A program made the position numbers and the translations under genes. The notes beneath the pieces were generated by a model. It was not told where the DNA came from, ran no database searches, and saw nothing but the letters and a program-made list of their open reading frames with translations. DNA of 64,000 nt, taken from Bacteroidales bacterium (lineage in GTDB: Bacteria; Bacteroidota; Bacteroidia; Bacteroidales; Lentimicrobiaceae). Below are positions 40,201 through 48,700 of this stretch, one piece after another. Within the stretch, counting starts at the first letter, position 1. Each line of letters begins with the position of its first letter. The stretch covers positions 73,482 to 137,481 of the forward strand of contig JADJEQ010000022.1 in the NCBI GenBank assembly GCA_016709025.1, read 5' to 3'.

Positions 40201-41380
40201 AGACCCCACTGTAGCAGCTTGGATAGTATAATCCGCTTGTACCGCTATTTCCGGCTGCGTATATGGTAATTCCACCATTCATAACGGTGCCACCGCCGTT
40301 GATATTGAAGTAATCTATACCATCGAGTGTTGCCTGCTCAAAAAAGCCGGGAGATGTATATCCCCAGCTATTCTGTGAAATGGCAGCGCCATTGTCGGCA
40401 GCCCATATTGCTGCTGCACCAAACCCGCTTCCACCAGAGTTTCCGATAAATACCTGGCACGACATCAGCCTGATGCCATTGCCTGTACCGCTGCCACCTG
40501 CAATTCCACTCACGCCAACGCCATTATTGGTATTGCCTGCAACGGTTCCTGACACATGGGTGCCATGATCTCCCGGGATGATTATTGAATTGTTGTTTAC
40601 AAAATTATACCCGATTCCGGGCCACATATTGGCCGCGAGGTCGGCATGGGTGTAATCAATACCCTGATCGATAATGGCTACAATTACATTGTTATTTCCT
40701 TTAATGATATCCCAGGCTTCCGGCAGGTCAATGTCGGCATCAGGTGTTCCGCTTTGCTGACCGGTATTGTTGTAGTGCCATTGTTCGTTGTACCTGGGGT
40801 CGTTGGGCACATAGTTCAATCCGGTATTGTCGCCTAAAGGAGCCGGAGGTTGAATGGTATTGATATCAGCACCGATCAGTTGTTTTCTGTAAACAGGTTC
40901 TGATAGTTGAATTTCATTTTTTGCCGAATATGCCATCACCATGCTGCGGATATCGGTTCCTGCAGGCACGATCAGATCGTACCATAAATGGAAACCCCAC
41001 AGCCTGTGGCGTTCGGTATATTTTGTGTTCTGCAGGGCTGCATCAAAGGTCTTTTTTACCTCAATTACGCCGAATTGCTGATTTAACTGATCGATACCGG
41101 CAATACCAAAACGGATGGTGCCGTCTGGATTGCTTGAAATCAACCCGTTGTCAAGAAGGCTTTCAAGTGTTTTGTTGAACTTTATCCTGATGATTCCCTG
41201 CTCAATGGCAGCATCAGGTACTGTTAAAATATCAATCGGGGGCCGTTCGCCCCTGATGACTGTTCCTTCCGGAACTTTTGCCGAAGCCTGAAGCGGGTTC
41301 AAATAAGAACCCGAAACGACAATCAAAAGCAAAAACAAGCCTGATATCAGGCCAAACTGTGTAAAGTTTTTCTTTTTCAT
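37232..41380 (-). CDS. Subtilisin-like (S8) secreted protease, long form, dockerin-like end
   Basis: 1382 residues. Signal peptide (MKKKNFTQFGLISGLFLLLI...), propeptide-like region with IRGERPPID, and an S8 domain with the triad Asp238, His272 and Ser448 in the same motifs as the paralog at 33944. It continues with two PKD domains, a CUB-like domain (SVTTCAGSFYDAGGPSGNY), a third PKD (FTASSTSPQVNETVDFTDQ) and two GEVED domains (YGETEDYNVNV, YGETEDYDINI). The EGLY-type module follows, then loops DVNQDGAVDGGD and DINGDGIIDSGD, ending YYIGAVLP. The tail order PKD-PKD-CUB-PKD-GEVED is shared with 24394-28137, so the protease appears to be a domain swap onto a common tail. Likely an extracellular endopeptidase. 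Confidence 0.93.
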   Translation of the reverse strand: MKKKNFTQFGLISGLFLLLIVVSGSYLNPLQASAKVPEGTVIRGERPPIDILTVPDAAIEQGIIRIKFNKTLESLLDNGLISSNPDGTIRFGIAGIDQLNQQFGVIEVKKTFDAALQNTKYTERHRLWGFHLWYDLIVPAGTDIRSMVMAYSAKNEIQLSEPVYRKQLIGADINTIQPPAPLGDNTGLNYVPNDPRYNEQWHYNNTGQQSGTPDADIDLPEAWDIIKGNNNVIVAIIDQGIDYTHADLAANMWPGIGYNFVNNNSIIIPGDHGTHVSGTVAGNTNNGVGVSGIAGGSGTGNGIRLMSCQVFIGNSGGSGFGAAAIWAADNGAAISQNSWGYTSPGFFEQATLDGIDYFNINGGGTVMNGGITIYAAGNSGTSGLYYPSCYSGVFSVSATGNQDLKAWYSNYDTWVDIAAPGGETNTVAARGVLSSLTGNNYGFYQGTSMACPHVSGVAALILSLAPGALTPQNVKDILTSTTDDIDGLNPTYAGLLGSGRLNAYQALLATQSYLTPTANFSASPTTICAGGSTTFTNLSYGGPTSWNWSFPGGTPSSYVGQNPPAITYATAGSYSVTLTVTDGVTPNTMTKTDYINVQNIIANFTGAPLNIFEGGSVTFTDNSSCGPTSWEWSFPGGSPASFTGQNPPAITYTTSGTYNVSLVASKPGATDTETKTAYITVAPPVFNMSNGSVTTCAGSFYDAGGPSGNYANYEDFTFTFYPGTSGAMIRAVFSAFNVESGYDNLSIYDGINTSAPLIGTYTGTTSPGTVTANNGAGALTFNFTSDVSITYAGWAAAISCYSTALPPVAAFTASSTSPQVNETVDFTDQSTNVPTAWAWSFSPNNVVYMNGTNANSQNPQVQFTAQGEYTVTLTASNASGPDSEIKSNYINVIPFEYCIPPYIYGTSGGDYISLVQLGTINNATGGSASPYYTYYSSLSTDLSTGTEYSVTLSAGTWGSNNNISVWIDFNQDGVFDAIEKLGNVDLLAAPATGTITFTVPGNALPGTTRMRVREVWADSNIDPCASFGYGETEDYNVNVLPIDYCYPTYITGTSDGDYISLVQLGSINSATGASGSPFYTYYNGVSTNLNAGSAYTVTLSAGTYTEDNNISVWIDFNYDGIFDVSEKLGNVTLPAAPVTGSITFTVPASALSGTTRMRVREVYGISDIDPCDAVNYYYGETEDYDINIMNTNSTLNLTVFVEGLYAGFGTMNQASNELGPQFGPGIADQIIVELHNDANYGIIEYSDPNVFLSTGGFAQVYIPSGFSGNYYLTVKHRNSIETTSDSPVSLASPVVDFAFNLPANVYGGNLLLMYDGGYAIYGGDVNQDGAVDGGDVTPFDNDQFNYVSGYVSTDINGDGIIDSGDGTIIDNNQFYYIGAVLP

Positions 41381-41590
41381 GGTTCAAAGGGTTTAACAAT
41401 ATATAAAAGGTGGTTATTTGGAAAGGCAAACCTGCTGTCTGCAATTTCTGATCGTAAAAATTCTCAAGCTTTATATTTGGAACATTTAATCAAACAGTAT
41501 TAATTCACTTATTTACACATTACTTTATGCCTGCTGCCTTTTTCCTTTATTGAAATAATTGTCAATCAGTTTGGTTTTGAGTAATTAAAA

Positions 41591-41624
41591 ATCTGCCCTG
41601 CTATCAAAGCCAAGCAGGGCAGAT
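41591..41624 (-). terminator. Rho-independent terminator
   Basis: A perfect 12-bp stem (41591-41602 with 41613-41624) with a 10-base loop; TTTTAATTAC follows on the minus strand. It ends the two-gene unit 45642-41662. Confidence 0.85.
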
Positions 41625-41661
41625 TCAGAGTAGTCATATGTTTGAAATAATCCTTAAAAGA

Positions 41662-41898
41662 CTATTCTTCAAACTTATTCCTGGCGTCGAAGACTTTCTT
41701 CATGCCATAGCCGGCGGCCATGGAAATCAGAAGAACGATACCGCCGCCGATGGGTGCGGTTCCGCCACCACCACCGATGGGGTCACCACCCACGGGTGTG
41801 CCGTTGCCGTTACCACCCGGGTTGGGTTGGGCAAACATAAAGAGCGGTGCTACTATAAAAGCTCCTGCAACGATTATCTGAACGATTCTTTTTTTCAT
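41662..41898 (-). CDS. Small Gly-rich single-helix protein, PIGGG type, copy 1
   Basis: 78 residues: signal peptide (MKKRIVQIIVAGAFIVAPLFMFAQ), a Pro/Gly/Asn-rich linker with PVGGDPIGGGGG, then APIGGG directly before a hydrophobic helix (IVLLISMAAGYGMKKV) and a basic/acidic tail (FDARNKFEE). The motif, helix and charged-tail order resembles C-terminal protein-sorting signals such as the PID-CTERM type of Bacteroidota. That comparison is from memory and the processing enzyme is not in the window. It lies 96 bases downstream of the large T9SS gene 41995-45642 and ahead of a terminator, so it belongs to the same transcript. Two close paralogs sit in the same position behind the other two class A genes. 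Confidence 0.82.
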   Translation of the reverse strand: MKKRIVQIIVAGAFIVAPLFMFAQPNPGGNGNGTPVGGDPIGGGGGTAPIGGGIVLLISMAAGYGMKKVFDARNKFEE

Positions 41899-41953
41899 AT
41901 TAATGATTTTTTGAGTTTAGTTTTTGAGTTTGTTGTTAACAAAAGGTCTGATT

Positions 41954-41981
41954 AACTCCCCCCTTGGGGAAAGGGGGAGTT
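41954..41981 (-). promoter_or_regulatory. Intercistronic hairpin, copy 1
   Basis: AACTCCCCC pairs with GGGGGAGTT in the gap between the class A gene and the small PIGGG gene. No T-run follows directly, so partial termination or mRNA 3'-end protection is more likely than full termination. Copies occur at 52175-52202 and 56192-56217. Confidence 0.6.
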
Positions 41982-41994
41982 GCATCAGTAAAAC

Positions 41995-44900
41995 CTATTT
42001 TACATAAACCTTTTGATTAACAGTGCCCTGGGCAGTAGTAACCTTCACGATGTAGGTACCAACAGCAACCTGCAAAGGAAGACGGGTTTCTGAGGTAGCG
42101 CTCATGTTGGCATCTTTCAGTTCACGACCGGTCATGTCGAAGATCCTGATTTCACCATTGAGGTTGGTGGTGTTGTTGATAACCACGGTGTGCTCATAGC
42201 TGTATACAAAGATTCCGCTGTTGGCAGGATCAGCAATGCCGGTAGCTGCCTTGAAGTGCAGTTTGAAACGGGCTTCGCTGTCGTTGGTAGCGTAGTTGAA
42301 GCTGTAAACAGGGTTCAGCCTGAGGTCCTGAAGGATATTGAGTTTCAGGTCTTCGAGCAGGATCGGGGTTGAGCTATTGAAGCTTTCCATACCTGAAGCA
42401 TTCAGGCTGTAAGTTCCGGCAACACCGCATTTGAAACCAAGGTTAACCACTTCATTGCCTTCGAACGGCAGTTCGTTGATGCTGAGGTTGTAACCGGCAG
42501 CCATGTTGTACAACTGAGGTGCAGTTTCGAGACCTTCCAATTTGAAAGCATCGTACTGGTTGTCGAAATCAGCAGTAGCATTGCTGTTGAAATGTACAAA
42601 GGTAGCATCGTAGTAATTGTTACCATTGGCGCGCAATTCAAGTGCATTGGCAACGGCGTCTTTGTAGAGAGCCATTGGGCTGTGTACCTGTGCTGCCATC
42701 GGAATGGTCAGGGCTGCACCATTGGTTGCTGTTTTTACGAAGAAACCGTTCTGTGCAGGGATAATACCATTGGTAAGACTACCAACAGTTCCGTTCCAGT
42801 AAATGTAGTTACCGGCTCCGGCCTGATCCCATACGGCAACCTGAGCATCGTAAGCTCCGGTTGAGAATGCATCCCAATCGATAGCTGATGGGAATGGATT
42901 GCCAAGCAGGTTCCAGCCAACGCGGTTAACATCGCTGCTGGTGTTCATGTTCGATAAAGTGCGTGTTACATCATAACCATTGAGCATACCGGTGAAGGTA
43001 GCAGTCTGAGGAGCAGTGGTCATCTGTACTGAGTAACCCTGGCCAACATTGAGGTTATCGGCGATAAAACGATTAACCCAGTCGCCTGACGGTTCGTCAT
43101 ATTCGCGTGCCCATACTTCAAACCAGTAAGCAGGAAGGAATACATCTCCGAAAGTAACGGCATCAACCGGTGATGAGATCAGGTGGAAGTTTGAGTTCAC
43201 AATAGAACGCTCAACAACGGCATCGTTCAACACACAGAGATATTGCTGGCCAATCAACGAAGCACCATCGGTAATGGTGAGGTTAGTAATGGTAACCAGA
43301 CAAGCAACAGAATTGAGTGGCTGTGGGGTAATTGTCGGATAATTCGGGCAACCGGCAGGAATGGTCACGCTTGTGGTTTCACAAGGAACAAGCGCAGGTG
43401 TCCAGTTGGCAGCAGTAAACCAATCAGTGCTAACACTTCCGTTCCAGGTTGAAAGAACAGGACATGGAACAACAACGTTGATGGTCAAATGCAGGATATA
43501 GGTAACACATTCGTCAACAAAAGTATAATCACCGCTGGCAGTATAAGTCACGCCATTGACAGCCCATGTGTATGAATCGTCGGCAACAACGGTTTCTTCA
43601 ACCGTGCTGCTTGGGGTGATGGTCAGGTGCAGGATGTTGGTAACACAACCGACAACATAGGTATAATCACCACTGGTATAATAGGTAACACCATCCACAG
43701 CCCAGGTGTATGAGTCACAAGCTGCAACTGTTGATTCAACAATGCTGCTCGTGGTAATGGTCAGGTGAAGGATACTGGTAACGCAACCATCAACATAAGT
43801 ATAATCACCACTGGCGGTGTAAGTCATGCCATTGAGAGCCCATGTGTATGTGTCGCAAGCTGCAGCTGTGAATTCAACAGTGCTGCTTGGGGTGATGGTC
43901 AGGTGAAGGACGTTGGTTGAACAACCGTTCACGAAAGTATAATTACCACTTGCAGTATAGGTAAGACCGCTGACAGCCCAGAAGTATGAATCACAAGCAC
44001 TTACAGTGTATTCATTGTTTCCGCTCGGGGTAATGGTCAGGTGCAGGATATAGGTAACACAACCGTCAACAAAGGTGTAATCTCCGCTGGCAGTATAGGT
44101 CATACCATTGACTGACCATGTATATGAATCGCAGGCAGCTTCAGTGAATTCCACGGTGCTGCTTGGGGTGATGGTCAGGTGCAGGATGTTGGTAACACAA
44201 CCGACAACATAGGTATAATCACCGCTGGCAGTATAGGTCATGCCATTGACATCCCATATGTAAGAGCCGCAAGCTGTGGCTGTATATTCTACAGTGCTGC
44301 TCGGGGTGATGGTCAGGTGCAGGATATTGGTAACACATCCAACAACATAGGTGTAATCACCACTTGTGTTATAGGTTACACCATTGAGCGCCCAGGTGTA
44401 TGTATCACAGGCACTTTCAGTGAATTCAACTGTACTGCTTGGAGTGATGGTCAGGTGTAGGATATGGGTAACACATCCGGCAAAATATGTATAGTCACCA
44501 CTTACATAATAAGTCTCGCCATTAAGAGCCCATAGGTAGGAATCACAAGCACTTTCAGTGTGTTCCATGGTGCTGCTTGGGGTAATGGTCAGGTGCAGGA
44601 TATTGGTAACACATCCGACAACATAGGTGTAATCGCCGCTTACAGTATAAGTCTGTCCATTGAGCGCCCAGGTGTAAGTATCACAGGCACTTTCAGTGAA
44701 TTCAACAGTAGAAACGGGGGTTGCAGTTACATCTGCTCCACCGGTCATATTTACTGGAGTTAGGCAAAGGCCAGGATTGGTACCATCGCTGGTAGCAACT
44801 ACTGTGTAAGTTCCTGCAAGCTGGTTGCCGAAAGTGATGGGGTTACCATCACCAGGTACAACAAGGGTACCGGGTACAATTGCATAGTTTACACCAACCT

Positions 44901-45642
44901 GTGAACCATCCAGTCCAACAGGAACACCAACACCACCTTCGCAGTATGAACCACCACCGGTTACGGTGAATACAGTGGGATCAACGCAGGTAACCTGGGG
45001 GTTTAAAACCGGGTTTTCGAGTACGAGGGCGTTAACACCCGGTACTACCGGCAACTGAACATTTGTACAGCCAGGATTGTACCATGCAAAACGGGTTGCA
45101 TACGAAGGATTGGTTGCACTGCTTGAGGTAAAAATAAAGTTAGGAGTTGAATTGGGAGCAAACGGAACAGAACTGGTAAACCTGAACCTGTTGGCACGGG
45201 TACCCGGAGCTACATTTGAAATAGGAAAGCCATCAAGACAACCAGGGGCAGCACGGCCGGCTATCCTGATCAGGCCTGAAGCCAGGGTGCTGGCACCATT
45301 TGGAGCCATTGATGATGGCAGGTCGGAGAAACCTTCAGCGTAAGGAAGCGCGATGGTCATTCCGGTGGTAGTTGCTGCACCGTCGAGAATCCCAAGATTG
45401 AAGTTAATTCCAAACTGGGCGGTAGCCATCGGAAGAAGCTGTGAAGGATCCGTGTCTAAAATGTAAAGATCAAACTCAATAACATTGTTGGTCCCTGCGG
45501 GCTGTACAATATTCGTCATAGTAATCTGGAAATCAGTCTCAGCCAATGGTCCGTAGGGCCGCTGTGCACTGGTGTGGGCAAAGGAGAGGACCAATGCAAG
45601 CAAGGGTACCATCCTGAGCATTCTGTTGAGTAGTTTTCTCAT
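41995..45642 (-). CDS. Giant surface protein, class A copy 1, T9SS type A tail
   Basis: 1215 residues. Signal peptide (to AHTSAQ). Conserved N-terminal beta module (~30-215; FQITMTNIVQPAGTNNVIEFDLYILD, YATRFAWYNPGC). A SprB-like segment follows (~217-310; GGGSYCEGG, NQLAGTYTVVATS). Nine tandem 46-residue repeats (~311-720) share ACDTYTW-NG--Y--SGDYTYV-GCVTNILHLTITP. Next come a WNGSVSTDWFTAANWTP segment (~725-800), a ~330-residue C-terminal region (FHLISSPVDAVTFGDVFLP, GWNLLGNPFPSAIDW, AQNGFFVKT) and a type A T9SS sorting domain (~1140-1215, ending VNQKVYVK). It is exported through T9SS and anchored at the cell surface. No catalytic motif. The C-terminal ~420 residues are almost identical to those of the paralogs at 52216 and 56231. 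Confidence 0.9.
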   Translation of the reverse strand: MRKLLNRMLRMVPLLALVLSFAHTSAQRPYGPLAETDFQITMTNIVQPAGTNNVIEFDLYILDTDPSQLLPMATAQFGINFNLGILDGAATTTGMTIALPYAEGFSDLPSSMAPNGASTLASGLIRIAGRAAPGCLDGFPISNVAPGTRANRFRFTSSVPFAPNSTPNFIFTSSSATNPSYATRFAWYNPGCTNVQLPVVPGVNALVLENPVLNPQVTCVDPTVFTVTGGGSYCEGGVGVPVGLDGSQVGVNYAIVPGTLVVPGDGNPITFGNQLAGTYTVVATSDGTNPGLCLTPVNMTGGADVTATPVSTVEFTESACDTYTWALNGQTYTVSGDYTYVVGCVTNILHLTITPSSTMEHTESACDSYLWALNGETYYVSGDYTYFAGCVTHILHLTITPSSTVEFTESACDTYTWALNGVTYNTSGDYTYVVGCVTNILHLTITPSSTVEYTATACGSYIWDVNGMTYTASGDYTYVVGCVTNILHLTITPSSTVEFTEAACDSYTWSVNGMTYTASGDYTFVDGCVTYILHLTITPSGNNEYTVSACDSYFWAVSGLTYTASGNYTFVNGCSTNVLHLTITPSSTVEFTAAACDTYTWALNGMTYTASGDYTYVDGCVTSILHLTITTSSIVESTVAACDSYTWAVDGVTYYTSGDYTYVVGCVTNILHLTITPSSTVEETVVADDSYTWAVNGVTYTASGDYTFVDECVTYILHLTINVVVPCPVLSTWNGSVSTDWFTAANWTPALVPCETTSVTIPAGCPNYPTITPQPLNSVACLVTITNLTITDGASLIGQQYLCVLNDAVVERSIVNSNFHLISSPVDAVTFGDVFLPAYWFEVWAREYDEPSGDWVNRFIADNLNVGQGYSVQMTTAPQTATFTGMLNGYDVTRTLSNMNTSSDVNRVGWNLLGNPFPSAIDWDAFSTGAYDAQVAVWDQAGAGNYIYWNGTVGSLTNGIIPAQNGFFVKTATNGAALTIPMAAQVHSPMALYKDAVANALELRANGNNYYDATFVHFNSNATADFDNQYDAFKLEGLETAPQLYNMAAGYNLSINELPFEGNEVVNLGFKCGVAGTYSLNASGMESFNSSTPILLEDLKLNILQDLRLNPVYSFNYATNDSEARFKLHFKAATGIADPANSGIFVYSYEHTVVINNTTNLNGEIRIFDMTGRELKDANMSATSETRLPLQVAVGTYIVKVTTAQGTVNQKVYVK
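43483..44712 (-). repeat. Nine tandem 138-bp coding repeats
   Basis: Nine units of 138 bases (46 residues) in frame inside the class A gene 41995-45642. The two paralogous genes keep only two units each at the equivalent place, so this array has expanded in this copy or contracted in the others. In the ninth unit the otherwise constant Cys is replaced (VADDSYTW instead of ACDTYTW). Confidence 0.9.
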
Positions 45643-45710
45643 AATTGTTGTTTTTGGGTTATTGATTTGTATTGATTGATTTCTAATTGGTGTTCTTATA
45701 TTTAATTAAA

Positions 45711-45739
45711 AGGAAACTCCCGGTTACAGGGAGTTTCCT
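45711..45739 (-). terminator. Rho-independent terminator between class B and class A genes
   Basis: AGGAAACTCCC (45711-45721) pairs with GGGAGTTTCCT (45729-45739) around a 7-base loop. It follows the stop of the gene at 45751. A near-identical copy survives at 55701-55730, and a related one lies at 59719-59752. Confidence 0.85.
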
Positions 45740-45750
45740 TTTTATAGGTA

Positions 45751-48700
45751 CTATGGGTGAGATGAACCAATGTAATTGAACTGATTGTTGTCAATTATGG
45801 TTCCGTCGCCTGAGTCAATGATTGCATCTCCGTTTATGTCTGTTGGGACGTAACCGGAAACATAGTTAAACTGGTCGTTGTCAAACGGGGTTACATCACC
45901 ACCATCGACCGATCCATCCTGATTTACATCACCACCAAAGATGGCATATCCGCCGTCAATCATAAGCAACAGGTTGCCGCCGTATACATCAGCTGGGGTA
46001 GCAAAACTCTGGTTAACAACATCAAGGGCAAACGAAACAGGGTTTGCAGTGGTAGTTTCAACCGAGTTGCGGTGTTTGACTGTAATATAATAATCACCGT
46101 TTAACGCAGCAGGAATATCAGTTACAGTGGCGGAGCCGGTTAAACTGAGCAATACAACAGAAGAGTGCTCAATGATGCTGTAATCGACGCTATTGCGCAG
46201 TTCTACTGTGATTTCATCGGCATTGCCCGGGAATTGCGGTGCAAGTTCATTGTATGCTTCGTTGAGTAAACCGCCACCGGCATAAAGACCTTCAAGCAAT
46301 ACGGAAGTAAGGTTGAGGGTTTTGAAAGCAGGAGGGGCAGTAATTGAAATATCATCAACAAGCATATACCACATATCAGCATCGCTGTAACCATGCCATC
46401 CAACATAATAGACTCCGGCTGTTGTAATGGTGATCTCACCAGTGCCCTCTGCGTAAACAGAACTATTAATGTTGTTGTTGTCAAATATTGCAGCGCTCGT
46501 CATACCGGCAGCATTTGGTGCAGAACCAAATTTTACTTCAAGTGCTTCAGGATATGATCCGGAACTTCTGTACCAGAAACTAACACTGTAAGTGCCTGGA
46601 ACAAGGTTTAAACCTGGAGAGAAGAACCAGTCATCCATGGCAAGTGCTCCGTTGTATCCTATACGCATTGCATTGGGAAGAGACCTTGGACTACTTGTAG
46701 ATGTCACCCATTGAATTGCATCTGCATTGTTGTTGGTAACTGTAATACATGCAGGAATAGCGGGTGCAATTACACCATCAAAGTTTTCAACATACGGAAG
46801 GTCGATGGAACCACATGCAGTATAGAAGTCTTTGGCAACTGACCAGTCACTGTCTTCTGCACATTTTGCTCTCACATAAAATTTATAATGAGTTGAAGCA
46901 TCTAATCCGGTAACAGTGTATGGATTTGAACCCACAGCAGAATGTGTAGGTACACCAGTTGGTGTTTGGTCAAAACCGATAACCTCAAGATCCCATGAGG
47001 TTGCAGTACCGACTTCTGTCCATCCAAGGTCAGCCATTGTGGTTGTCATTCCTGTTGCAGTCAATCCGGTTGGAACAGGACATGATGGCAGCGGAGTAAA
47101 TGACAGATTTAATGTGAAATCTGTATAATCTGGTGTTGGCCAGGTTGAAACTATTGCGAAATATGAACCAGGTTGTACAAGAACACCTGCGAAGGAACCT
47201 CCTAATGAGCCACTGCCTAAGGCCAGACGGGCAGCAGGTGTGGTTGGGTTAGGACAATCCTGAACAATGATAACGCCTGCCCAGTCGCCTACAACGCTTC
47301 CGCTCAAATGTCCGGCTTCTGTAATGTTGAATTGTGCCACAAAATCATAGCCGTTAAGGTACGAAGTTGCAGGAGTAACCCATGATGAAAGATAATCATT
47401 TCCATAGGCCAGAGTATTGTCAAAATAATCCACCAAAGGAAGAGTCACCGGATAAGGATTTTCGCAGGTAGATCCGGGAGGACTTAAGTAACCGGCACCT
47501 GTGAGAGATACAACAGTTGTTCCGGCACTACTTACAACGTTTAAGTCGGCAATTTTGGGGCCGGCTGTGGTTGGTGTAAAGGCTACACTTACAGTTACCG
47601 ACTGCCCGGTGGTAAGACTTACCGGATAAGTATTAAGGTCTGTCAGAATAAACTGACTCATGTCGGCACCGGTTAATGAAACAGCAGGATTTACAGTGAG
47701 TGTTCCTCCACCGGTGTTTGTAATGGTAAATACCTGTGAAGATGAACTTCCTATGTTAACAGTCCCAAAATTCTTTGAACCGGGAGTTACACTTAAAAAT
47801 GGTGAAGCCGGAGCTGCGGTAACATTTACCGTATAGTCTTCAAAAGTGCCATATGATCCAGTGTAGCATGGTGTTATTACTCCAAAATCAATTCCTCCGA
47901 TCCTCATCCTGTGATTTCCCAATGGGGCTGTGAGAGGAACAACAAATGAAGCCTCTAGAGTTGTAGGATTATCTGCTAAGGAAGTACCGGAATAAACTTC
48001 TTCAGTGGCATCAAAGAAAAAGTCATCATTCCAGTCAATCCAGATCTTGGTATCATAGGTAAAGCCTGTTTCAAAAGTAATGTAAACAGGAATTGTTGCT
48101 ACTTGCTGAACATCCCCGATCAGGGAAGAATAATCACCGTAATTACCTGTTTCAGCGCCTGTTGTATTGTTCACAGTGCTGAAGGTAATATTGGTAATAC
48201 CCAAATCATCTACTGAAGTAGGTGCAGGTGTGCAATACGCTGTAACAGCTTCAGAAGTCAGGGTAGCATAATACTGGTTGTCGTTACCACAGGCAACAAG
48301 TCCTGTAAACTGAGGACCAACCCATACAGCATAAGTACCAGGTCCGAGTTGAGTTGTAACTGAGGCTGTAACACCGGCTAATGCAGTTCCGGCAGCAATT
48401 ACCGAAGCCGGGCATGGGTAAGTTACAAAAAGAAGTTGTAAGTCGAAGTCTGCCTTACCGGTAAATGTTACCTGTCTGGCTTCGGTTAGCGTAAATGAAT
48501 ACCAGTCAGAGTCACGGGTAGAACCATCAAAATAGGAAGTACCACAAACTGTCTGACCTACCGCTATAGTTTCGTATGTTTGATTTCCTGGTAACACATT
48601 GTTACATGCATTGTTGGTTGAGTCACCACAGATTTCAATTTCGGCAATTGCTCCGATAGGGCACTCAATGTTGGTGGCGAAATTAACCGGACCAGCCCAT

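Noticed and set aside
33944..41380. Type A T9SS sorting domain on the protease genes
   Set aside because: Their C-termini are the dockerin-type loops; the YPNP...YIVKVTT pattern of the sorting domain is absent.
43483..44712. Regular 138-bp repeats resembling a CRISPR-like array
   Set aside because: The whole stretch is one open frame with codon-phase conservation and no spacer/repeat alternation; it encodes protein repeats.
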